DNA from: Citrus sinensis
Taxonomy: Eukaryota; Streptophyta; Magnoliopsida; Sapindales; Rutaceae
Assembly: GCF_022201045.2 (NCBI RefSeq)
Contig: NC_068562.1
Span: 6,368,001-6,432,000, forward strand
Direction: 5' to 3'
DNA length: 64,000 nt
Below the pieces are notes generated by a model. It was given only the letters and a program-made list of their open reading frames with translations, was not told where the DNA came from and did no database searches. The translations under genes and the position numbers were made by a program. Of this stretch, positions 11,085-23,720 are shown one piece after another (position 1 is the stretch's first letter; each line of letters begins with the position of its first letter).

Positions 11085-13095
11085 TCATTGGCAATTTGCT
11101 GAATATCCAGGACCTCCAAAATAAAAGAAGACACCAAACTTGTTATCTTTTCCTGTACGTAAATCGTAGCAGGGGGGTCTTGTCACAAAAGGTTCAAGAT
11201 TTTCAGGATCTTTGACATTGTTACCTTCATCAAAGTATCCAAGTTTTGTGAAAAAACTAGCTTTCCCGTAGGCTTCATTAGGAAAATGGCCACTTCCCAT
11301 TTGAGTTGAAGTGTGATGACCATTAGGTTGGTTATTGACTATCTCTCCTCCCCAAGATATAGCATCAGAAGTGCCGGCTAAATGTGTAAAGATGGAGCTT
11401 GGCCAATACCCTACTAACTGGTCTTGCACTTGCAGCCACCAATTTCCATCATTATTATTGAACTGATCAAAGAAGAAAAACAAAATCAATGCAGTCAGTC
11501 TCTCCCTAATGGTATTGGGGTTTAATTTAATCCACAGTTAACATTCCTTTTTGCGTTGTCCTAGTAAAATTAACAGACATGAGAATGAGAATAACTGTTA
11601 CTACGTGCCTTATGTATGACAATGGATATGTCACGTTGCTCCCCACCATACTTCGAAACAGGTTCTATAGACCCACCGAGGGCTATATTTTTGTTTGTTT
11701 GCACAAAACCAGGGCAATCAAGATTGTAGCAACCTGTGCTTTGGTAGCCATCACTCTAACAACCATAAGAAAACGTGTTAGCAAAAATTTATAAGCAATT
11801 AATCTAGTCATATTCTCTCCCCCCCTCTCTCTCTCTCTCTATATACACACACACACACACACACACACGCGCGCGTAGTAATTTAAGAAAATTTTCAATT
11901 TTTAATATGGAACTGAGGAATGATCATATCTACTTACAGTCCAATATATGAACAATCTTGTTTTCTTCTCGCCATTGTTAACCTGGAATCATGAATGATT
12001 TCCTTAGTAAACATTCAGACACTACTTGAATTTTTGGTCAATTCATATTTAGTTTTAACTATTAAAATCGTATGAAGTTTGAACTCCGCTTTCACTAGGA
12101 AATTTAATTAATAATTCCACACGTGCTATAAATATGCAATCTGTATACATGTTTCATTGGCTGAAGCTTAATTACCGTCCATCCAGCCTCTAAAGAATTC
12201 AACTCATTTCCATCGCCGGCCAAAACCCAAATTTGAGCGATGCTGAGTTCTCCGAAATTTGTTAGAGGGTTCCAAACGTTGATTGTAGCACGAGCACCAT
12301 AGTAATTCCCATCAACTGCAGAAACTTGTGCATACTGATAATCATATATGTTTTTAGTATTTTTTTTCATACAAAAGGAAGATGAAATTATTAGAAACAA
12401 TTAAAAGATCTTAAAAGTATAATTAAGTGAAAAATCATTATAATTAAAGTTAAATTTTGACCTCATGATTAGAGGGATTATTGACATCGTTTAGTTGTGC
12501 TACTTTCTTGTGCAAAAATGCTGGGTAGCTGCGTCGACTATGATTAAAATTCTGTGTTCTTCTCAGTAGTGGGACAGTTCCTTCGGGGCATTCGCCATTC
12601 TTATGCCAACTTTGAAAGAGCATATTCGGATTGTTTTCTGCTTCATCGATTCCTCTTGATTGTGCATGGGGTTTTATCTATGAATTTAAAAGACAAACTT
12701 TTATTTTTCGAACCATTTAATTAGAAATCTTTAATGCAAATTTTATGTACTAACCTGTACGGTGTGATTTTTCAGCAGTGGGTGATTAAAAGCAGGTTGT
12801 TTTCTTATGTCCACACAGTCAATCACATCACCATCTTCACTCTGCAAAAATATAACTCAATTTGAGCTTTGAAAATTTATAACCTTAAACAAAAATTGAA
12901 AAAAAAAAGAATGTTAATAACCTCAATGGTTTTGACTGTTCCCTCGTGCATGGGCAACTCTCTTTTTTTCATGAATTGATCAACTCCTCTTCCATCAACA
13001 AATGTTATCAACGTGTGAGAAAGCAGTATTAAGAAAAATTTGTAGTCTCCAAGTTTGATACTCTTATCATTCCAATCAGCCATGTTGAACTTCAA
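11085..13095 (-). CDS. Neprosin (DUF239) family secreted glutamic peptidase, copy C
   Basis: Exons (minus): 12922-13095, 12755-12841, 12462-12677, 12176-12334, 11938-11982, 11609-11755, 11085-11462. Each has the same length as in copy B, and the joined product is about 401 residues. It has the same leader, activation peptide and catalytic-domain signatures, with the C-terminal domain from NWWLQ to the end identical to copy B. Changes cluster in exons 1 and 2 (for example KSIKLGDYKFFLILL, SEDGDVIDC). The intron 1 donor GTTATT is intact, and the GC-type intron 6 start is shared with copy B. Upstream DNA is diverged from that of copies A and B, so regulation could differ. I saw no coding lesion. 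Confidence 0.86.
11818..11876. repeat. (TC)n(CA)n microsatellite in neprosin C intron 5
   Basis: Shorter counterpart of 5822-5893, ending in alternating GC. Confidence 0.92.
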
Positions 13096-13876
13096 TTTTT
13101 TTTGCGAACTTAATTTTCTTGTGATAAAATTGGGCCATTGGGCGTTACTATTTATTCACCAATCGGTTTTGTTTGTTCTTTATAGATAAGTTAAGAATAA
13201 TTGGAAGTGCTTAACTTACTAATTATGCTTGGATGTCCGTCGCTGTATCATTTTATAAAAAGGAAACCAACACTAACAAAATAATGGATCCTCACTGTAA
13301 ATGTATGTAGACATTCTAAACTTATTTTCATCCAATGGCTCGTGTAAAAATTTTCTTTTATTGGTAATTTTACTAACAATAAAATTTACGTTGGATGAAC
13401 TGTATAGTTTGAATGCGTCACCTTGTTATCTAATTTGCTCGGCCTTTAACAAAATCTCCAATGTGGTTTCATCATTCATCCATCTTAATTTATCACTAAT
13501 GACATGGTTATGGAAGGTTTCTATTTTAATTAACTCATGAATTGGCTCTAGTATTATATAGAAATTTATGAACTCAACTTTTACTCAAAAGTTTGCTCAT
13601 ATATAGCTAAAGATTGTGCCAAGCTTAAATAATTGAAGAGACTATAAAAATGTTTCTTTTACACCTCCATTAAGTGTAGGTCGACAATTTTACCTAAATT
13701 TTATCACGTGAAAGAGGGTGTGTTTGCCTCACTTGAGCATTAGTCATTTAGTTGACTTTGATACTCTATATATAGTAATGCTCATCATTACTTGGTTTTA
13801 ATGCTACCCCATGAGTTTAAAACTTGTATTAAAATATAGATCGTCATTACTAGAATCCAAGTAAGAGACAATTATG

Positions 13877-13878
<2 letters not shown>

Positions 13879-13909
<31 letters not shown>

Positions 13910-13938
13910 CCCGGCCGGGGCGGGGCGCGGGGGCGGCG
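13879..13938. other. 40-base C homopolymer followed by a G/C-only block
   Basis: Forty consecutive C (13879-13918), then about 20 bases made almost only of G and C (CCGGCCGGGGCGGGGCGCGG is typical), in otherwise AT-rich DNA. It may be a real tract or an assembly or polymerase artefact at a join. It lies 150 bases beyond the array edge. Confidence 0.9.
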
Positions 13939-13944
13939 AGAAAA

Positions 13945-14370
13945 CGATTGTGAACTTGGACATATGGAGCTTAGAGCATTTAGTGCGTAATCACAAGATA
14001 TTATTGGGTGGAAGATGCCTAGTGAGATCAATTTAGCAGCGTGCAAGAATCTCAAATCCTTCTACCATTCTCTATGGCTTTCAATTCCATAATTATGTAT
14101 GAGTGGCTCTGCAACCAAATTTATCAATTTCAGTTCCTTGATCATTTAAGTTGATGGTCTTTTGGAGACTTGACGAGCATTAATATTTCGAGTCCTAGTC
14201 TTAAGAGATTGCAAATCTCTAATTCTGTAAGATTGGTTGAAGTGAAGATGGAGACCCCTAAATTAAGCTTATACAGAAATCAATAAGGTGATGTAGTATC
14301 CTTTTCTTTTGATGCTTCGACTTTTTTGGAAACTGATCATGTTTTCTCTCCAACACTCAAATTGGTACGT
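13945..14370 (+). pseudogene. F-box/LRR (FBD-like) gene fragment
   Basis: Short plus-strand frames read like the leucine-rich repeats of plant F-box/LRR proteins. Pieces are SLEHLVRNHK (about 13970), ACKNLKSFYHSLWLSIP (about 14040), SSPSLKRLQISNS, RLVEVKMETPKL, GDVVSFSFDASTFLET and FSPTLKLV (to about 14365). The pieces sit in more than one frame and are interrupted by stops, including a TAA between LYRNQ and GDVV. No F-box or start is present. Intact relatives are substrate receptors of SCF ubiquitin ligases; this remnant is not expected to be functional. Confidence 0.7.
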
Positions 14371-14789
14371 TATAAGCGTTAAACTTCTTGCAAAGTCCCA
14401 TCAGTTTTCCGAAGTGTTGAGCCTGCGATGTGCCTCTGGAGAGGTATAGTAGTACTACTTCCCAGGATCCTCCATCAAACCATCCCCGGCTCAAAATACA
14501 GCCGACCAAGGTCATCAACGACATCCCCCGGCTTTCCCTTACCAACAACATGCATTAAACCATTTGAAACAGCCTTTACTTTATCATGGCAGACCAGGTG
14601 TCATATGACTGATGGAAAATTATCAAGAATCATGCATTGTGAATTAACTTACCTGTTCAATTCTACCTTTTCGCAAGATGAGTTCCTGTTAGATATACAA
14701 GCATATAAGAAAGAGTAATTTGATGCAAATGACAAACAGTCAACAGTAAGGGGCCTAGAATTATAACAGTGTACGGTAAAATTTTTACC
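14371..14789. other. Unassigned stretch between two pseudogene fragments
   Basis: No gene recognised. A minus-strand open piece around 14465-14570 reads VVGKGKPGDVVDDLGRLYFE and looks protein-like, but I cannot place its family and it soon meets a stop. Confidence 0.4.
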
Positions 14790-15111
14790 ACAGCACCAAC
14801 GACCAATACATACAAGTCTGCAGGTGCTGCATTCTGCAAAATTACATCTCCTTTGGGAGGAAAATATTCCACCTCCATTCTGTCACCTTCAAAATCCAAG
14901 AAAACCAAATATGAAGGCACAATTGGAAAAGCAGGTCATTTACCACTCCACGGAAGAAGTAACTTGATCAACCAGTTGAAAAAAATAGGAAGTATGAAAT
15001 GCTTAATTTATTCTTTGCCTTAGGAAGTGACTCAATGGTCTCTTGTTGCCGCAGTTCTTCTAAATCAGTTACGTGCCTCAAACACAAATGAGCGAGTTTC
15101 TGATCTTGCAA
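14790..15111 (-). pseudogene. AKT1-type Shaker K+ channel fragment
   Basis: The minus strand first reads LQDQKLAHLCLRHVTDLEEL and RQQETIESLPKA, then SISYFLFFS, a TGA, FFRGVVNDLLFQL. After a shift it reads MEVEYFPPKGDVILQNAAP and ADLYVLVVGAV. These match in order the C-linker and start of the cyclic-nucleotide-binding domain of plant AKT1 inward-rectifying potassium channels. Pore and ankyrin parts are absent. A stop, a frame change and an odd insert before the EVEYFPP part show that it is dead. Assignment rests on my memory of the family. Confidence 0.75.
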
Positions 15112-15814
15112 CTGTACTGAGAGTTGGTTCTTTATTATAAAACTTGTGTAGTGTCCCTCTAAAATAAACCCGAATTAAAGATCAATACTCAAACTAGAAC
15201 CAGAAGCACAACAGTTACAAAAATACGGTCACGTAATTAAGGATAGATTCTCAACTTCACAAGTATTTCCTTGTGCGAGTGGTGCCATGAGCAGCAAGAT
15301 TGTTCATACTTCCAAATTCATAAAAAGTACACCAATTTCAGAACTGATAACACAGAGAAATCAACATGAAATAGCTGGAAAATAATGGATAATTGGATAT
15401 TTTAGCACCGCATCAGACTTGACTTCTGCCTTTACTCCAACGTAGCATAATGCTACTGCATTTAAAATTCCTTCCCTTAATGAATGCCCACAAGAAGAAG
15501 AAACGTAAAAATTATTGCTTAGCTCAAATTTAGATGCCAGTATCCAAATTAGCGGCTTATTTAATTTCCTTGCATATTCGGCATCATAGAATGATTTATT
15601 TGCTAATTAGACCGAATCAATCGAATTTCCAATTTTCAAATACTGTGTTCTCTGCATGAATGAAGCTACAATTCAAAGAAATATAATCATGTAGCTGGAA
15701 ATCACCCATCCAGAAGTACAAATTAAAGATTACTGTCAGTTGGACCACGAATAGCTTGGGTCCCCTGCCAACCTAGTAGGAGTGCAGCAGCTAGCTTGGA
15801 ATTGCAGCTTAAGG
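15112..15814. other. Intergenic, 3' of the methyltransferase gene
   Basis: AT-rich and non-coding, with no open frame of interest. It probably contains the 3' untranslated region of the methyltransferase. Confidence 0.5.
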
Positions 15815-18800
15815 TCAAGAAAGTTCAAGTAGGCATACACATTCGATATGAGGAGTGTGAGGGAACATATCTACTGGTTGTAAACTTTTTAGTTTATAAC
15901 ATCCCTTTATGTTTTGATCTCCCTGCACGAGAAATTTCAAGAGTTAAGACCACAGCAAGTTAAAGAAAAAGTAGATTTAGTATAACCACTATACCCACCA
16001 CACCATGACAAAGGTAATCAAGGTCACGTGCACACGTGGCCGGATTGCACGATACATAAACAATGCGTGGTGCCTTCAGCTTTAGTAGGAACTTGATCAA
16101 TTTCATATGCATACCAGGGCGGTTTGGATCTGCAGAATTTGCCATATTAAAAAAATAAATTAAAAAAAACCCTTACTTCCAGATAATTTTTTATGCAACT
16201 ATTGAATGGTGAAAGCGAATTCTTATCAGTTCACTTACTTTTAAAATAATAAATCACAATTCCCTGGCTTACTGTAATACAGTCTTGTACTATTGTGATT
16301 CAATTAGAATTTGCTCATCAGTCATCAACCACAAACCAAATCATGCCTCAAGTCAATTGCTGCCAATTCAGGTCTGAAAACCTAAAATTTGAAATTATCT
16401 TCCTCGTATATCTAAATGTCATCCCAGCCCTCCCCCCACCCCGACTCCACCAAGAACTCAAGCAATTGTCAACTATCCAGTCTATCATTAGAACAGCTTA
16501 AAATGCGCTGTAGCATGACAATTAACTTTTCTAGACGAAACGATGAATTCAGTGAAGAAGAAACCTAGCAAGAAGAATACCTGAAATGACAATGTCTGGT
16601 TTTGGAAAAGCATTGCCAAAATCTCCACCAATTTTGTTGAGATCCCCTTGAACAAAAGTAGCATTAGAAATATTGTTCAACTTTGCATTTCTACAAGCAT
16701 CTGATATAGCTTGAGGAACTACTTCATATCCATAAACATGTTTAACCCTGACAGTATGGAATGCAAAGGGAAACTATGATATTAGGTCATATATGGTTAA
16801 AAACCAAGTAAACAGAAAATTGATGATACTCAACAATTAAATCTAATGAAGCAAGGAGATATACCATCTTGCAAGTGTTAAACCAATGGTACCGGTTCCA
16901 CAAAATAGGTCAAGCACAATCTCGGAGCCATCATCTCTGAGACCAGCACAATCTTCAATGAGTTTATAAAGAACCTCTGCCTAAAACAGTGTAGATCTTT
17001 GCATTTACTGTTATGGGAACTACCCATGAAGCCAAATGAAAAGCTGAAGCAAGAGATCAAGGAACAAAGAACGGGAGCAAGTATCTGCTGGCATACCTGG
17101 TGAGTATTTGTCTGGAAGAAAGAGTTGGCCGAAATTTGAAACGTAAGCCCTCTTAATGTCTCGGTGATGTTAGATTTCCCATACAGAGTGTACTCCTCCT
17201 CCCCGACAGATGTGTTACCGACAGAAGTATTTACATTATTCATAATGCTCACCTATCATTCATCAGAAATCTATGTTACTATAACTATGTAATGCAAAAA
17301 TAAACCAGTAATATACAGTCTTTACAGACTGAGATAAGAGGCTGTCAGGAGGAAGCCAAAGGATTTTTCACTTACACATCTATGTTAAAGAGGCTCAAAT
17401 CAGGGGTGAAAGCTGAAAACTTTGCTTACAGGGGCCGAAGTGAATAATATATATATAGTTTAGAGATTATTTTTTAATTCCTATTATAATTTAGGGGATA
17501 TCATGTATATTTAAAAAAAAAATTGAAATTTTACAGAGACTATGGCCCACTCTAGTCTCCACGAAGATCCGCCCCTGGCTCAAATTGATATGAGACAATC
17601 TATATGGATAATTTATAGAACATTTAGACTCATATGAAGTTTAAGAGAGTCACCATATATTAATGGCTTTGGGTTTGCCAGATATCTAACTGCAGGAAGT
17701 AGGTTCTAGAAAAATTAGAGTTGGGTTTTACATAGAAAAGATAGATAAGAACACGTATGCACACCTAAAAGATATGCATCTTTAGTCAGGACAGAGAGAA
17801 ATTTTCATTGCAGATAAGGAGTATACAGAGCTAGGAAAGTACAAGACCTTTTCATTTGCACGATGTCCACAGTGGCAGATAAGACAGAAGTGAGAAAGGA
17901 TTGTACAGTGCAATTGATTCAAGTTTTAAATTCTCATAACGGGTCAGACCAATCAAATGGAATCAACATAAGAACCAAAAGTAGGTTAAATGATACAAAG
18001 AGATTATTTGATAATTGCAACCCTGAAGACAGAATATATGAGCCGACAAAAAGATCCCTCTTCATATATACAGTAACATTTCATGTTATCCTAAAGCAGT
18101 TAAAAAAATTTGCTATCAAATGCACTCTATGATCCTTTCCCACTTCTGGCTAAAGAATTTGCTATCGCATGCACTGTATGATCCTTTCCCACTTCTGGCT
18201 AATCTGCCATATAGGATAGTGTGCAAATAAAAGCATTTGACAATAGCCACTCAACAATTTGACTAACTGTATCAAGTAAAACCACAAAATCTATATTGAC
18301 ATAAATGAAAATCTATATTGTCATAAATGATAATAGGAATTTCCATACAGACCACTAACCACTTCAGGCACAGATGAAATTTTCTCAACCAGTGGCTTCA
18401 GCAGCTCTGGCTTGTAAGATGAGGTTACAAAATTGACCATGAGTTCGGGTAGCCCAGTCTTCACATCACTGGAGCACAAATCATAAAACTATTAAATCAC
18501 AGGAAAAGTTAGTTTACTGAATTCAATTTTTCCTCAACCCCAGTCTAGCCCCAATGTTCAAACATTATGGCATTGCATTATAGGAGAATGTCCACAAAAT
18601 GTAAAATATAAGTAATATCACTGAGCAGTAGTGACTTCCTTATCAAAGAGTGAACATAAAAAGTTAAGAACAAAAGCAATCTTGTATGTTGATTATGAAG
18701 CCATCAATGATGATATGATTTATGGTAGAACTCAAAGTACCTTCCAGTTCTTAGCATTAGATGCTTGAGAAATCCAGAATGTGAGTGAACATCATAAGGA

Positions 18801-21172
18801 GATAGGCCTAATTGTGGGTCTCTCCAGTAATCTTGGACAGCCGCAAGAACCTATGTATTAAATGGAATACAAAGAGGCACAAATAAATTTCTCTTACACA
18901 AATCCATACATACTGCCAATAATAATCAACAACAAATAATGGCAAAAAGTTAGTTAAAGCTGCATTTCCAGTGTGTATGAACCCTTTTTTTCTCTTTTCT
19001 TTTCCCAATTCTGTTTCCAATAAATATCCACATCATTATGTGCCCAGTAACTCTACAATTCTGTGTGCTATAATTGAAGAGTTTTAGCATATAAAGCACA
19101 GGCAACTAGAGAACATGGAGTCACATTTTACACCTGGTTGTATCAAACTGAGATATAACACTACAATAAAATGGAAAAAATATCAATAGATTCATAAAGT
19201 GGCACTTGTTACAATGAGCATTGGGTGCTATACAACATTTAATATGTATAAATAAGGGATCGACAGTAAGTAAAATTAACAATGGAAGTCAACTGAAATA
19301 GGAAATGAATATTAATTTCTTTTTGCTAAGAAGTAATATCCAGTGTTCGCACATGAGAATATACAGAAATACTATCATAAAAATTAAAAACAAAGCTTAC
19401 CAGATTGGCAGGCTCACTTTGCAACAAGCACTTGTCAATATTAAGAACCTTATCAAAAAATCCAGGAGCATGTAATCCCAGAGCATAATTCTCTATATGA
19501 TCTCCTCTTTTAGGTAATGATTCTTTAGGAAACCATCTTTTAAGACCAAATGAGAATTCCATCTACAGAAACATGAATGTAGCTACTGAGAATTTCTGCT
19601 TTCATAATTGATTCAACTAATTTGTTTACATACATTTTTTCAGTAGAAAAAGAAAAATAGAAGTGATACCGTTTCAAAAGGTGAATCGTACGATCAATTA
19701 AACAATAATAAAAATATAAAAATACATCATGAAGCCATGCGCTCATTATAACATACCAGTGAATTGATCACTGAAACTGAAAAGGAGGCATGCATCTATC
19801 AGCTTATTTCTACTTTTTCTGTAGGTCAGATGCATCTTAACTATCTTTATTTTGTATCATGCACTGAATTTACATTAGAAGTAACAGTGGTAATGGCAGC
19901 ATGTGAACACTTCAGCAGAAGCAGCATGAACAAATTTCTACATTCATCTGCAATTTGTATTTACATTTACTTTTTTAAAGCTTACATAATATTGTTACCC
20001 ATTCACTGAAAAATTTCTATATTTATTTATTACATTATCTTGCATCTAGGTTATTTCCATGCAGGAAAAGATAGTCGATTGTTATCTCAGTAAAAGAGGC
20101 AAAAGCACTGTATTTAAAAGTTGATATACTGAATACCTTGAAGCTGAAGAAAACAAACAAAGAGGGATTGAAACCACTACAGTTATCACACTTGAGCAAG
20201 TCTGGCAAAGCTTTATTTTGCACACTAACCTTATTCCTATAATGAAATTGAATATCACAGGGAACAATGGGCTTCATGATGCCAGCAAATTCTGGATCTT
20301 TATCAGAAAATTTTCCAACATGTACCACCAGATCACGGACTTGTCCTTCCTTAGCTCTGAGTTGAGCCTCATAGGACAGGTTTTGTGTCTTACAACCTCC
20401 GCAATATGAGGCATACTCACAAGGAGCATCCACAGAATCCCAATGGGGAGATAATGTCTTCAACTTGGTCACCTGCAATTGCAACAAAATGAGTAAAAAG
20501 CAAAAAAATATTTTGAAAATTAATTAATTCTCTTTCTCATATATATATTTTTTTTCACCGAAATTTTAAAAAATCAAACAACCCCACAAACGATGCGACA
20601 GTTATACCAACCATGTGCACAAACTGAGCTCAAAATCATTTCAGTTCATCAAATAAACCTCAATGTAAGACAAATTTCACCACAGACAAAACAAAACCGA
20701 ATACAATAATCAAAATTCAAACTACAAAAAACAACAAAGGTCGAGCTATAAAAGCAATAAATCGACTAACCTCAGCATAACTGCCTTTCTTGCGAGTGAC
20801 TCGACCAATGAACTTCTCACCAGGGAGTACACGGTCACACAATACAACGAAGCCAGTGTCTGCCACCTTGCACACTCCTTTCCCTTTATATGCCAAACTC
20901 TCACAGACCAACTCCAGTTCTTGGCCTCTCTTGGGAAAATACGAACTGGCCCTGTTACTGTCAGATTTTTTATCATCATTACTACTGTTACAGTATATTT
21001 TTTGTTGGGTTTGTTGTTTTTGTTGCTGCTGTTGGTTTTCTTGTGGGTTTTGAGCGAAAGAGAGAGATGCAAGTGCGCTGCTAGAACTGGAGCGGAATTT
21101 TGGAAGCCACGATGGGCTTGAAATAGTCGTTGTTGTTGCTGTCAAATGTCTCAAACTGTGGCTTCGCATCAT
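15815..21172 (-). CDS. TrmA/RumA-like SAM-dependent RNA (uracil-C5) methyltransferase, probably organellar
   Basis: Ten exons (minus): 20771-21172, 20230-20472, 19401-19562, 18741-18850, 18360-18468, 17097-17252, 16865-16980, 16581-16747, 15999-16129, 15815-15922. They join in phase to about 567 residues. The Ser/Gln-rich N-terminus (1-70) looks like a plastid or mitochondrial transit peptide. A TRAM domain follows (about 75-135). The [4Fe-4S] motif C-x5-C-x2-C is at about 152-161 (CEYASYCGGC). The Rossmann SAM site is VLDLFCGTGTIGL (about 416-428), and the catalytic cysteine lies in YVSCNPATC (about 516). The family makes 5-methyluridine in tRNA or rRNA; the exact target cannot be told from the sequence. 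Homologues are single-copy in plants, and this copy looks intact. A MITE-like insertion sits in intron 5. Confidence 0.9.
17429..17577. mobile_element. Small MITE-like element in methyltransferase intron 5
   Basis: 149 bp with imperfect terminal inverted repeats. The left end is CAGGGGCCGAAGTG, and the right end read backwards is CAGGGGCGGATCTTCG. The interior is AT-rich. Flanks (GCTTA left, GCTCA right) only loosely resemble a target duplication. CAGGGGCGGA-type ends are common in plant hAT or related MITEs; the superfamily is uncertain. Confidence 0.55.
18107..18203. repeat. 49-bp tandem duplication in methyltransferase intron 5
   Basis: Two adjacent copies with a period of 49 bases (TTTGCTATC...CTTCTGGCTAA) and about four mismatches. 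Non-coding. Confidence 0.85.
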
Positions 21173-22539
21173 GTGTTCGCGTTCGTGTTTGCGTTTTGGT
21201 TATAGTGGGAGATGAAACAAAAAGGAATGGCCATAGACGATTAGAGTTATGACTGCATTTGGGATAGAGGGCAACTTGGGTGTTAAGCAGTTCTATGGAG
21301 GCTAATTCAGTAATTGAAAGAAGAGCATCAAATGGGCCAGCCCAATACTAAATGGCTGTCTTGTATTACTTACTTACTTGGGTCCGTGCTATATAAGGGT
21401 TTGTTTGGCGCCAGCATTGCATGGTATAAGATTACTTTAATAAATAAGTTTTTTTAAATTATGTTATAAAAAGAATAAAATGAAATTGTCAAATAGATAG
21501 AGGATATTTTAGATATTTTAATATTAAAAAAAAATTTCAACCTTTACTCCTAAAGTCCAAAATTTAAGATTTTGTTAATAGAGGCAAAATAGATTAATAC
21601 TCTGTTTGGTACAGTTTTCAATAAAACTTATTTAAATAGAACTTTTATAAGTAAAGTTTTTACCCTAAAAAATTTTAGTTATTTGGTTGTCAAGAGCTTT
21701 TATTAAAATTATTAAATTACTTTAATAGATAAACTTTTTAAAGTTATGTTATAAAAAGAATAAAATGAGATTGTCAAATAAGTAGATGATATTTTAAATA
21801 TTTTAATATTAAAAAAAATTCAACCTCTACTTACAAAAACTCAAAATTTAAGGTTTTATTAGTAGAGGTAAAATAAGTTAAATAACCTTTAAAAGCTCTA
21901 CTTAAACTTAAAAAAAAAACAACAACAATAATAAAAAATTTGATAAGAGTTTATGTGATTAAATAAATACTTATAATCATTAGATAAGACATACCAAATA
22001 GGTACTAAATGGGCTTTAAAAGCTATACTAAAAAAACCACCAAGTAACAACAAAAATTTTGATAAAAATTTATAGGATTAAATAAATAAATACTTATAAT
22101 TATTAAATAAGTCATACCAAATAGATACTAAAATAAAAATTGTGATGAATTCTAGTTTGGGTTTCCTATTGAATATGAGAGTATATCCTTTGATTTTTTA
22201 TCCTCAACGAGTTCATGTTGGAATTTGATTGAATATTTACACTATGTACTTTTTTTTGCTGTATTTCATACAATTGCTGTATTTTATCTTATATGACATT
22301 GAATAAAAAGAAATCATATGAAAACAAATAAAAATAAAAATATATCAAGACAAAAAAACATCGAACGGACCTCATTTAAATCTCTCTTAGCCAATCTAAA
22401 CCGTCGGATCTGCACACACATAAGTATAAATTAGATTCCGCTTCTCAAAAACCCTAACAAAGAACCAAAAAAGAAAAAAACCCGCAACCTGTCGCTGACG
22501 TTAACTCAGACGAAGAAGATCTGATTAAAGCAATCAATC
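21173..22539. other. Divergent intergenic region with imperfect AT-rich repeats
   Basis: Promoter space for the methyltransferase (leftward) and eS30 (rightward). A block of about 115 bp at 21430-21545 recurs imperfectly at 21714-21833, and one of about 90 bp at 21930-22010 recurs at 22050-22140. They look like old duplicated AT-rich repeat DNA; no termini could be assigned. Confidence 0.6.
22449..22457 (+). promoter_or_regulatory. Telo-box of the eS30 promoter
   Basis: AAACCCTAA, about 85 bases upstream of the start codon. This element is typical of plant ribosomal-protein gene promoters, so its place supports the eS30 call. Confidence 0.75.

Positions 22540-23720
<1,181 letters not shown>

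Larger units (their letters stand above)
7741..13723. repeat. Tandem-array unit C (~5.98 kb, last unit)
   Basis: Complete unit. Similarity to unit B is near-perfect up to about 12900, then clearly lower from 12900 to 13723 (upstream flank of the neprosin gene). It ends at GAGGGTGTGT, exactly where units A and B pass into the next copy. To the right the sequence is unrelated, so this is the right edge of the array. Confidence 0.93.

Noticed and set aside
13804-14055. Frame with a poly-Gly stretch
   Set aside because: It is produced by the C homopolymer; no real protein signature.
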